Source of the DNA: Rotaria sordida
Lineage: Eukaryota > Rotifera > Eurotatoria > Philodinida > Philodinidae
Assembly: GCA_905250125.1 (NCBI GenBank)
Contig: CAJNOL010000533.1
Location: forward strand, 62,001 to 126,000
Length of the DNA stretch: 64,000 nucleotides
Reading direction: 5' to 3'
Part shown: in pieces, positions 44,395 through 54,558 of the stretch
Layout: every line of letters starts with the position of its first letter
Numbering within the stretch: the stretch's first letter is position 1
Translations under genes and position numbers: made by a program
Notes under the pieces: generated by a model
Told to the model about the DNA's origin: nothing
The model's input: only the letters and a program-made list of their open reading frames with translations
The model's database searches: none

Positions 44395-44640
44395 GTTTCT
44401 TTTTGTGTACTCAAAAAGTGAGTACACTCTAGAATCGGTCAGTATGTCCGTCTGGCCGTCCGGCCGTTAACACGATAACTTTTGAAAGGAGAGTCCAATC
44501 GCGATGAAATTTTCTGCACAGTTCAGTCTTAACAATGTCTCGGTCGAGTTCGAAGATGAGAATGATTGGCCGAACCATTGCTGAGTTATTGGAAAAATAG
44601 TCATTTTTCCCTATGAGAAGATAGACCCTTCTCTGTTTTC
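44395..44640. repeat. GTCCGTC-type interspersed repeat with hairpin start
   Basis: A perfect hairpin (GTGTACTC, 7 nt loop, GAGTACAC at 44405-44427) precedes a GTCCGTCTGGCCGTCCGGCCG stretch and ACACGATAACTTTTGAAA. This combination resembles dispersed non-coding repeats in many invertebrate genomes. There is no coding frame. Confidence 0.45.
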
Positions 44641-45489
44641 ATAAAAAACTTTTCCTATCATAGTCAGATAAAACCCCAACTATTATATACTATTCGATAG
44701 AGAATTTCACGAGCTACAAAATGGTATATAAAACATAAAGAAACAAGAAAGCTAACTCGCCTATTGCAAAGATAATTAATCGGAATTCGGTTCTGTTTTT
44801 GTCCACGCTCTATATGATCCATAATTAGAGTTCTATCTTCCCATCACAGAGATAATAGTTCGAGGTTTTCTAGAATGGAGAACTCGAATCTATGTTCCAT
44901 TCGCCTCGAAATCCCATTGGTTGAGCAGTGACCAATAGAAATCGAGTTATAGGAAAAACGCGTTTCTTAGGGTAAATCAAGGTGAAGAGTTCAAATCTGA
45001 GCTGTATTTGCCTCCAAATCGTATTGACTGAGCAATAGCCAATAGAAATTAAGTGTTTACAGAAAGGGTTTGCCAGGGCAATTTTGATGTTCACACATTC
45101 TAGGGTGACTCCTGTCTGATTCACTTTTTGAAGTACACATAACTCTCGGATTTAAATCCGAGGTTTCCACATTTATTTTTAAATGCAATGAAATTATTTC
45201 AATGAGGACAAAAGGGTAAAAACAAAAACAAATCAAATTCAATGTCAATATCAATGGCACTCGAAAATCTCTCATGACTGCGTGTGTAACATGATCTCGA
45301 ATTATTTCAACACTGTTCCATTTCACCTGATTGATTCACTCCATTTCTTGTTGAAAAACACTCTTTGAAACAAGCTAAACTTGACAATTTTCCGGAAAAT
45401 TGTATGAAAAAAGGACAATATCCATAGTAAGTGTATGGACGTCCAGAAATGCTTAACTTCTTCTCCTTCCCCTCGACATCATTTATCTA
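44641..45489. other. Intergenic, no gene recognised
   Basis: This lies between the GTCCGTC-type repeat and the copy B duplication. Only short minus-strand open frames without recognisable features were seen. Confidence 0.4.
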
Positions 45490-45812
45490 CAATTGCTTAG
45501 CAATATAATTCAAAATAGCAATAGTAACAGCAATAAAATGACGTGAAGTTCAAATAAATTAAAAATTCCGATGTTTAAATGTAACAAAACTGGATAACTT
45601 CGACGAAGAAACTGCATAAATTATCAACAATTGAAATCGCTATCATATAACGACCGGACTCAGTGGTTTTCAACGGAAAACAATCTTCAGATTGAGTCTA
45701 GATACTTTCGTTTAGGTAAATTTCTATAACGAGCATTTTCTCTAATACCAAATAGAATTGCAAATAAACGTACTCAAAATATGACAATAGCAATAAAACA
45801 AACAATCTCTAC
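45490..45812 (-). pseudogene. Degenerate 5' fragment of the DUF2804 gene (copy B)
   Basis: This resembles 39050-39363 at nucleotide level, for example CGAGCATTTTCTCTAATACC followed by AAATAGAATTGCAAATAAACG, and GACGTGAAGTTC. The start codon is lost and stops and frameshifts are present. The downstream intergenic sequence also matches, so the fragment arrived with the Cys-rich gene by duplication. Confidence 0.8.
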
Positions 45813-45958
45813 TTGCTGATGAAGACCTATATTACACTATTATCTTTTTTCAACTATATGTTTTCCTAAAGTGACAAGGTTTTTATTTTTTTTTAAATTA
45901 TATCTTTTTATTAAAAACAATTTAGCGAAAAAAAACATATCCGTTTTGATTAAAATGG

Positions 45959-48670
45959 TTAATAAGTAGTGTCACATTCTACTTCTTCTCCACTAGATGT
46001 GACCCATTCAGCATTGCAGCCTCCACAATAGTTCGAGACACATTCAGCGTCAGGATATGCTGGACATGTTGCTTCCTATTCAAAAACTTTTGTGACAAAA
46101 GCAAACATATAAGTCAGTCATAGTAACTTACTTCACATGGATCTATCGCACATTCAACTTTATCCTGACCAGGTGGACATGGCGATGACTTAGTACAGTC
46201 TACTGCAGTACCATCAGCTTTATACCAAAGAGCATTGCATCCACCACAATACTTCGAGACACATGTAGCCTCAGGATATGCTGCACATGTGGCTTCCTAT
46301 TCAAAAACTTTCGTGACAAAACCAAACATATAAGACAATCATAGTAACTTACTTCACATGGATCTATTGCACATTCAACTTCATCCTGACCAGGTGGACA
46401 TGGCGATGATTTAGTACAGTTTACTGAAGTACCATCAGCTTTATACCAAAGAGTATTACATCCACCGCAATAGTTCGAGACACATGTAGCGTCAGGATAT
46501 GCTGAACATGTTGCTGACTATAGAAAAGCTATCGTAAGAAAACAAAACATATAAGTTAGTCATAGTAACTTACCTCACATGGATCTATCGCACATTCAAC
46601 TTCATCCTGACCAGGTGGGCATGGAGATGATTTAGTGCAGTTTACTGAAGTACCATCAGCTTTATACCATAGAGCATTACATCCACCGCAATAGTTCGAG
46701 ACGCATGTAGCGTCAGGATATGCTGGACATGTTGCTGACTATAGAAAAGCTTTCGTAAGAAAAGAAAACATATAGGTTACTTATAGTAACTTACTTCACA
46801 TGGATCTATCGCACATTCAACTTCATCCTGACCAGGTGGGCATGGAGATGATTTAGTGCAGTTTACTGAAGTACCATCAGCTTTATACCAAAGCGCATTA
46901 CATCCACCGCAATAGTTCGAGACACATGTAGCGTCAGGATATGCTGGACATGTTGCTGACTATACAAAAGCTTTCGTAAGAAAAGAAAACATATAAGTTA
47001 GTCAAAGTAACTTACCTCACATGGATCTATCGTACAATGAACTTCATCCTGACCAGGTGGACATGGAGATGATTTAGTACAGTCTACTGCGGTACCATCA
47101 GCTTTGTACCAAAGAGCATTGCATCCACCGCAATAGTTTGAGACACATTTTGCGGTAGGATGTGCTGGACATGTTGCTCCCTATTGAAAAACTTTTGTGA
47201 AGAAGAAAACATATAACCTAGTCATTGTAACTTACTTCACATGGATCTATCGTACATTCAACTTCCTCCTGACCAGGTGGACATGGAGATGATTTAGTAC
47301 AGTTTACAGGGGTACCATCAGCTTTATACCATAGAGCATTGCATCCACCACAATAGTTCGAGATACATATAGCCTCAGGATATGCTGGACATGTTGCTCC
47401 CTATTGAAAAGATTTCGTGACAAATAAAACATAAGTTACTCATTCTAACTTACTTCACATGGATCTATCGTACAATGAACTTCATCCTGACCAGGTGGAC
47501 ATGGCGATGATTTAGCACAGCTTGCTGAGGTACCATCAACTTTGTACCAAAGAGCATTGCATCCACCGCAATAGTTTGAGACACATTTAGCGGTAGGATA
47601 TGCCGGACATGTTGCTCCCTATTGAAAAACTTTCGTAAAAAAGAAAACATATAAGCTAATCATTGTAACTTACTTCACATGGATCTTTCTTACATTGAAC
47701 TTCATCCTGACCAGGTGGACATGGAGATGATTTAGCACAGTTTGCTGGGGTACCATCAGCTTTATACCATAGAGCATGGCATCCACCGCAATAGTTTGAG
47801 ACACATTTAGCGGTAGGACACGCGGGACAAGTCGCTCCCTATTGAAAAACTTTCGTAAAAAACCAAACATAAATGTTAGCCATTTTAACTTACTTGACAT
47901 GGATCTTTCAGNNNNNNNNNNTTTATACCATAGAGCATGACATCCATCGCAATAGTTTGGGACACATTTAGCGGATGGACACGCTGGACATGTTGCTCCC
48001 TATTGAAAAGTTTTCGTAAAAAACAACACATAAATGTTAGTCATTTTAACTTACTTGACATGGATCTTTCAGACATTTAACTTGAGTCTGCCTAGGTGAA
48101 CATGGCAATGATTTAATACAGTTCACTGGAGTACCATCAGCTTTATACCATTGAGCTTTGCAGCTTCCACAATTGTTCGAGACACATGTTGCCTTAGGAT
48201 ATGCTGGACATGTTGCTCCCTATTGAAAAGCTTTCGTAAAGACGAAAATATATAAGTTAGCAGTTTTAACTTACTTGACATGGATCTTTCAGACATTGAA
48301 CTTTCTCCTGACCGTTTGGACAAGCAGGTTTTTCATTGCATTTTGCTTCTCTGCCATCAACACCGAACCAAAGAGCATTGCATCCACCGCAACAGTCAGC
48401 GATGCACGTTGCTTTTTTATCTCCTGGACATTTTGATATCTAGGATTAATAAAATCTATTAAAAGCTAGTACAATATGAAGAACTTACAGAGCATGGATT
48501 GACGAGGCAATGTACCATAGATTTACCAAGTGGACATTCCACCTTTCTAGTTGGTATTCCAAATGAGCCTACAGCAAAACGGTATTAAAATAATCTTTTT
48601 TTACAAGTTGCTCACCTCCGATTACTAGAATTGAAAGAATAACAGCGGCAAGATATGCGATTGTTTGCAT
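45959..48670 (-). CDS. Secreted Cys-rich repeat protein, long paralogue with eleven repeat exons
   Basis: Exons (high to low): 48616-48670, 48489-48568, then repeat exons 48275-48439, 48055-48219, 47894-47999 (contains a gap of 11 Ns), 47674-47838, 47454-47618, 47236-47400, 47016-47180, 46795-46959, 46574-46738, 46353-46517, 46132-46296, and last 45959-46075. Ten repeat exons are exactly 165 bp and phase 0, so each adds 55 residues. A typical unit reads CPAYPTAKCVSNYCGGCNAL, then WYKVDGTSASC and CPPGQDEVHCTIDPC, with eight Cys. The signal peptide is MQTIAYLAAVILSILVIGG. Introns are about 55 bp and similar to one another. The short paralogue has one such exon. The function is unknown. An extracellular adhesive or protease-inhibitor-like role is only a guess. 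Confidence 0.85.
47912..47922. other. Assembly gap (11 N) inside a repeat exon
   Basis: If the unit is an intact 165 bp exon the gap should be about 70 bp, so 11 Ns is undersized. The repeat count of the gene may also be wrong here. Confidence 0.9.
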
Positions 48671-48720
48671 TGTACTTTTCTATTCGTTTGAAAATGTAAT
48701 AGTTTTCGTTTTTGCGCTGC

Positions 48721-48729
48721 GTATTTATA
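48721..48729 (-). promoter_or_regulatory. TATA box of the long Cys-rich gene
   Basis: TATAAATAC on the minus strand is about 55 bp upstream of the start at 48670, the same arrangement as in the short paralogue. Confidence 0.6.
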
Positions 48730-49267
48730 CGGAGTCGTAAACAATAGTGTTGTTTTCGTTTGAAAAATAACTTCAATAATTATCTTACAATATTAATCAT
48801 CATGCGGACATAGCCTACCTTGTCGATAACAGAGTATAAACTTTGAAGGGCGAGCGCGGTATGTCTCCAATAAGCAACCAAATTTTACCTTTGAATCATG
48901 AAAGCATTTACCTTTGTTTACACATATTATTCGTACTGTTTACAATAAGGTTTCTACATTTGCGGACATCAATGTCACATTATATGCTTTTCTCTTTTGT
49001 TTTGGGTTTTCTTTCTCTTATTTCATCATTACTAATAAAAACACATTACGCACTTTGTTTTCAAATATTTTGTTCATTAATGTCATCATCACAATGTCGT
49101 AAACAAAGAGAGATAGTGACTTTATTAAAAACAACAAACACAAAAAGAAAAAATAAGAAAATACTTCACCCTTGTTCTGTATGCACGTATATATTGAGAA
49201 TACGTACGTAGATGTACACATAAATATAGCTATGAATAGATACACGATTCCCCGCGGAGAGAAAAAC

Positions 49268-49820
49268 GCACCTTTTTGTATTTCATTTTTTCACCACATA
49301 ATACACTGCATTAAAAAGACAAAATATGCCACAAGATGCAGCGTGAAAAGAACTACAATCTACAAAAGACAGCTTCTTGCATAGTTGTACTTTTTGTTTT
49401 AAAAATGGACAAAATTCGAAGCTACTAGTTTTTGACTTTTCGAAAAAAAAGTTTTTGGTACCATTAGCTGCACAGAGTTTTGTTCATTGTCAAAAAGAAA
49501 ATTACAACTATAAAATAAGCTGTTCGTTGTAAATTGTAGAGCTTTTCACGCTGCATCTTGTAGTGCATTTTGTTTGTTTAGTGAAGCATATCAGATGATG
49601 AAAGGATGAAAAAAAGCTAATTGATCAGGTACCAAAAGTTTCTTTTTTTTCGGAAAGTCAAAAAGTAGTGGCTTCGAATTTTGTCTGTTTTCAAAACAAA
49701 AAGTGTCCCTTTAGAAGAAGCTGTCTTTTGTAGATTGTAGTTCTTTTCACGCTGCATCTTGTGGTATATTCTTTTTATACAGTGTATTATGTGGTAAAAA
49801 ATGAAATGCAAAAAGGTGGC
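49268..49820. mobile_element. Foldback element with three copies of its arm
   Basis: The left arm 49268-49462 (inverted) and right arm 49628-49820 share CACGCTGCATCTTG, CAAAAGACAGCTTCTT, CGAATTTTGTC and GGTACCAAAA. A third partial copy, direct with respect to the right arm, lies at about 49530-49615 (CTTTTCACGCTGCATCTTG). No coding capacity was seen. Confidence 0.75.
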
Positions 49821-50008
49821 TTTTTTTGTCCGTTGGAGAATAGAAAGAACTTATTGATTCTTTGAATTTTTTAAGTAATTTTTGGTTTATTTCAAGAAGA
49901 CAGAGAGCAGCAAAATGTGTCCGCATGCTCAATGCTACAATGTGCTATGTTATGACAATAGTAAAACGAGAGTTTGTCTATTTCAAAAAAAAAAGATAAG
50001 AGAAAATG

Positions 50009-50125
50009 CTATTTCGTATGTACACCATTGAACTGTTGTTGTTGAAGTTTGGGAGTAACTATTGTTGCAGCTCGTTGTTGTTGAACTTGTTGACCAACTT
50101 TGAATGAACGGCGAAATATCAAAAC
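50009..50125 (-). pseudogene. Conserved Gln-rich coding remnant, copy B
   Basis: The minus-strand frame RRSFKVGQQVQQQRAATIVT, then PKLQQQQFNGVHTK and a stop, aligns with copy A. A plausible acceptor (TTTTTAG) lies just upstream. It may be a terminal exon whose other exons are missing. Confidence 0.4.
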
Positions 50126-50339
50126 ATGAGTTTCTAAAAATACATCAAACAAATATAATCTTTTGATGCATGAGAAGACTCTCCTTAGATAAATGAAACA
50201 GAAGATATTTTAGGAGACTCCTTCTCAGAATCGTTTTTTTTAGTATCTATGTCCATAATAAGGTGAGTAGCTGCATAATTCGAGTTCGAATATAAATGAA
50301 AATTTCGACCGAGTGATTTGCAGTTTTTAAACACCAGAT

Positions 50340-50748
50340 TTTCACGTTCATAATAGTTTATTATTGTTTGTGATAATTTATTGTTGTATATGATAGATTG
50401 TTGGCTTTGATAATACTTTGTTGTGATTTACGCTTGTTTAGTGTTATTTGGGGTGATAGGTGTCGTTAGCTATTGTTTCTTGTTATATATCATACGTTGT
50501 TGTTCTATGTTAAGATTTCTTGTTATATGTAACTGTTTGTTGTTGGCAATGATACGATATTGTTGTACACTATCATTAGTTGTCACATATCAGCGAATAT
50601 TGTTGTTTGAAAAAGTTTGTTGTCTTTATGGCTAGTTTGTTGTGGTAGAAAGTTGTTGTCTGTGAAGCTTAGTTGTGGTCTCTCATAATTTGTTGTAGTT
50701 TGTCATAGTTTAATGTTACAATTTCTTGTCATAATTTGTTGTGCTGTG
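50340..50748 (+). repeat. Degenerate TTGTTG minisatellite upstream of the retroelement-like unit
   Basis: About twenty variants of a roughly 20 bp unit centred on TTTGTTGT, often followed by GATA or ATA, run up to 15 bp before a TATA box. Confidence 0.7.
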
Positions 50749-50762
50749 TGTTTCAGCGAGAG

Positions 50763-50770
50763 TATAAATA
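50763..50770 (+). promoter_or_regulatory. TATA box
   Basis: TATAAATA is followed by a likely 5' UTR exon ending CAG/GTATGT at 50891. The next acceptor is at 51107-51108. Confidence 0.5.
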
Positions 50771-51108
50771 CCCCTGTTCTGCAAGCAATTCACTCATATC
50801 GTCGACTGACCCAACCACTGCAACATCGCAATCTCTACTACAATCTCTTCAAACAAATACCATTGCAACCATTCTTGAAAATTTCTATCAGGTATGTTGA
50901 TTCTTTAGTCAGGATCAATTATTGGAGAATCTTCTATTAATTATTAGAAGTTGTTTTTCATAGAAAACTTTTTGATAATTTTCATTTTTGCTTTACTTTT
51001 GGTTGGAAATATGTTTTCTATTACTTTCGGCATTAGTCTAATATTATAGAGGAATTTACATAGGAAAATATTCTTTTAATCAAATATAATTCATAAGTTT
51101 AATTTTAG

Positions 51109-52705
51109 CACTTATCGAAACTGGTCTTGCTAGCGACTGATTACACTCTAATATAAACACACCTCACACTCAGGCACACTCACACCTTCAATAATGTTAA
51201 CACAAAAGAATGATCAAAGAATGCAAATAAATAATCATCGAACAATTGATAAAGAAAAAGTAAGCAATTCTAAAAACAACTTGATTTCCTACGAAAAAAA
51301 AACTATTGTTTGTATTTAAGTATGATAATTCAAATCGATTCAATACAAGTCAAAATGATGTTTATATGAATAATATCGACAAAATGGATTGGAATAATGG
51401 TATTGATTTTGGCAATATGGTTACAATTAAAAAGAAACAAAAAAAGTAAATAATATTGGATCGACTAAGAAGATATATTTTTTTTGTCTTGTAACTTTTT
51501 TAAGCCACTAGAAGAACAAATTTTATCCCAAAAATTCACTCAATTATCTATTACAAATCATGTACAACCAGTAATAATGAAAGATATTACAGATGAAATT
51601 AACAAAATTCCAGATTATTTATCAAAACAAAGTAAATCTTTCAAACAAATGATAAATCAAGTTATATCAACAACGGCGAATGTAGCAATATAAAATAAAA
51701 TAAAAGAAGAATTACGACAAATAGCCATTTTAATATATAAGATTATAGTCATTCAAATTTCTAATTCTCTATGGATCAGTTATTTAAAATCGGGTACGGG
51801 ACAACTTATTATTCAATCGAAAGAACAATTAAATTGTTTAACAAATTTGCATGTATGGCCCAAAGAAATTAAAATAATAATAAAACAAAAATCAATAAAA
51901 ATGAATGCAACAAATGAAAACGACATTTATATTAATTTTATTAGTAATAAACTACATGAATTAGATAATCAATTAAAACAATATCAAACTGAATTGAATC
52001 AGAAAATAATTAGTTTTTATGTAAATCCATTAGAACTTCAACAATTGATTGAAACATATATTCAGCAAAATTTGTCTTCTTTTCGTATGGAAATTGAACA
52101 TAAAATTGAACTTATCCATTATGATTATTATATACAAGCGTTAAAATTAGAATATTATCGCTATAATCCAAATGAATATCAAGTATGTGTAAATAAACTT
52201 AATAAAAAAATACGAAAAATTTTTTTTTTTGATTTACGAATTCTTTTTTCAGAAACAATTAATGAAACAACTTTGTTGTAGTAAATATGAACAAGAGATT
52301 ACAAAACAAGAATATAATTTACTTCAACAACAAATTAGTTATTATAATTCATCGTGTCACTCTTTTAAATGTTCACCTATATCTCAATCTGAATTAATTG
52401 ATTCTATTCAAGATCCGAATATTCGACAAGAATTATTCAATCAATATAAGGAAATAGCTGAACAATCGAAACAAAATATGTTAAGTCTCTATTTAAAGTC
52501 AGCAAAAATTCAAATGGATGAATGTAATAAGAAATTCGATGCTGATATGAAAAAACTGTGGCATGACCGTCGGTCATCTTGTGATAATGAAAAAATATCA
52601 CCAGTCATGATCGATCTTATCGAACAACGTTGTAATAAAATAGGTGATCGTATTAGATGTATATACATATTTAAAGCAAAATCTATTTGTGTTAAAGATA
52701 ACTAA
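51109..52705 (+). pseudogene. Retroelement-like ORF with coiled-coil regions, broken
   Basis: Exon 51109-51259 holds an ATG at 51194 and 51321-51445 continues in frame. The next piece from 51505 (EEQILSQKFTQLSITNHVQP) is out of phase with it and ends in a stop at 51691-51693. Beyond the stop the same frame runs on through LWISYLKSGTGQLIIQSKEQ to 52182. After an intron (52183-52252) it resumes in phase to 52705. It is rich in Gln, Glu, Lys and Asn with helical segments (NKLHELDNQLKQYQTELNQK). The composition and the LWxSYL segment remind me of the region upstream of the reverse transcriptase in bdelloid Penelope-like (Athena/Terminon) elements. No RT or endonuclease motif is in the window. Confidence 0.5.
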
Positions 52706-52849
52706 TAACTTTGAAAGAAATAAAAACATTATATTAGGTTTTTTTTTGAAATTAGTTTACTAGCAATTTTTTTACTTCTTACCTCTCTTTTTTTTTGTTT
52801 TTAGATAAATTTTGAATTTTACGATTACTGAAAGATTAAAGATTCTAAA

Positions 52850-53461
52850 ATGAATCCTAACAATACTAATTCAAACAATGATCAACAATTTCCTACTCAT
52901 GTACGACGAAAAAAATGTCATGGTAATCGACGTAATCAACGTTTTCGAAAAAAATGTCGTGCAAAAGGCATGAAACCAAAAATCATCGAAAAGTTACTTA
53001 TGAAACGAAATCAAGCTGAAAACCGAAATCATAATAATAGAAAACATACGAATATCCAAAAAACACAATCAAACAAACAAACAACTGATATCAATAATCA
53101 TTCGAAACCGACGACAATAAATCCAATTAAACGCAAAAGAGATCTTTCATTGCAAGAAACAAGTCAATTATCCACTAGTCAACCATTATCGAAAAAAGTA
53201 AAGGAAAAAAATAAAACAATAGTTAATTCTTTAATGCAAAACGATAACAATACTAACAACAAAAAATATCGGTTTGTTGACAGACATGTTTCTGTCTTAT
53301 ATTTATTCAGAGATTTTATTTCTTTATATAGACAACCCATGTATTTGAAACGATTATTACCGAGATTTTTTAAACGACTCAGTAAAATATTAAAGTATTC
53401 ATTGAAGGACAAAGTTACACGAGATTTTCTCTGTGCACGATTTGAGATATATTTTTTTTGA
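52850..53461 (+). CDS. Basic ORF with RRKKCHGNRRNQRF motif, retroelement-like N-terminus, truncated
   Basis: This is a 203-residue frame. A basic, Cys-containing start (RRKKCHGNRRNQRFRKKCRA, then KGMKPKIIEKLLMKRN) is followed by an Asn/Thr-rich linker, NPIKRKRDLSLQETSQLSTS and a helical basic end (PMYLKRLLPRFFKRL). As I recall, this combination opens bdelloid proteins that carry a Penelope-type RT further on. Here the frame stops at 53461, just past that helix, so it is probably a truncated copy. It lies 144 bp after the previous ORF on the same strand. Confidence 0.5.
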   Translation: MNPNNTNSNNDQQFPTHVRRKKCHGNRRNQRFRKKCRAKGMKPKIIEKLLMKRNQAENRNHNNRKHTNIQKTQSNKQTTDINNHSKPTTINPIKRKRDLSLQETSQLSTSQPLSKKVKEKNKTIVNSLMQNDNNTNNKKYRFVDRHVSVLYLFRDFISLYRQPMYLKRLLPRFFKRLSKILKYSLKDKVTRDFLCARFEIYFF

Positions 53462-54107
53462 CATCAAACTTAAAATTGCGGTTCATTTAAATTAAATTTC
53501 TTTTCCAGAAAATTTGTGTATTACTTAGTGCACAGATGTGTTAAATCTTATAGCTTTTAGAAATGAACGCTTAGTCATCGTGCACCAGCCAACGAACGGA
53601 ATCATATTTCTTTCAAACGATAAAAATTTACAACGATCTTCAAAACAAACTTAAATATTTTTATGTTAAAAAGACAATTGTTTAACTTTTTCAATAAATT
53701 TAATATCAGTAGGAACAAGGGAATAAAAAACGACCGATAGATTTGTTTTTCATCTATATACATCGATCTTTCTCTACCTGTATACAAGCGACATCATTAT
53801 TTCTGTTTATCTATTTGCTGATAATTATCAAAACATAACAAGGATAATCATAGTAAATCAAATCAATCACAAACAGCTATTATTTTTTTCTAGATAGCCT
53901 TCCTCTCAGAAGCGAAACAAAAGACGACAGCTAAACCTTTTTGTTAGTCACAAAATGAAAGAATGAACAAGATTATTTTACTTGCACCACTTTTCCACTG
54001 TTTATGACTGTAAACAAGCACGGACAAGAAACGTAATTTCTTCTACTATAGTACAGACTATTGAACAATACCTGCATTATATTTTTTTCTGCCGATAATT
54101 ATTTTTG
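53462..54107. other. Intergenic, no gene recognised
   Basis: This is AT-rich sequence with no supported feature. Confidence 0.45.
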
Positions 54108-54540
54108 CTGGTACTTCTAACTATTTCATTTTGATAGAACTTGGACTATTCAGTACCAATAGTTACATATTTTTTATTTAATATTTTAATTTCTATGAAT
54201 TTCTTTTTACTTCAGATAACAGTTCTTATATAAATATTAATTAATCGTGTTGTTACTTATTGCTGGTACTTCCAGCTATTTCATTTTGATAGAATTTGGA
54301 CTATTCAGTACCAGTGGTTACGTATATTTTATATAATACTTTAGTTTTAATAAATTTATTTTTTCTTTAGATAATTCTTGTTATATCAATAATAATTGAT
54401 CGTTTTATTACTTTTGCTAGTACTTCAAATTATTTCATCGTGATAGACCTTGGACTATTCAGCACTAGTGGTTACTTATATTTTAGTTAATATTTTTATT
54501 TTAATAAATTTATTTTTTTCTTTAGATAATTGTTGTCCTT
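54108..54540 (+). repeat. Three tandem 154 bp direct repeats before the TPR gene
   Basis: Units begin at 54108, 54262 and 54416. Each starts GCTGGTACTT or GCTAGTACTT, continues TATTTCAT then TTGGACTATTCAG and ACTAGTGGTTAC, and ends TTTCTTTAGATAA. The last copy ends 20 bp before the ATG at 54559. Each unit ends in a splice-acceptor-like TTTCTTTAG. Confidence 0.85.
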
Positions 54541-54558
54541 CGGTAAGACGTGATTTTC

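Larger units (their letters stand above)
48671..50160. repeat. Segmental duplication, copy B flank
   Basis: This matches parts of 40093-42290 (blocks near 49025, 49213 and 49850-50160). It also holds a foldback element (49268-49820) absent from copy A. Confidence 0.65.
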
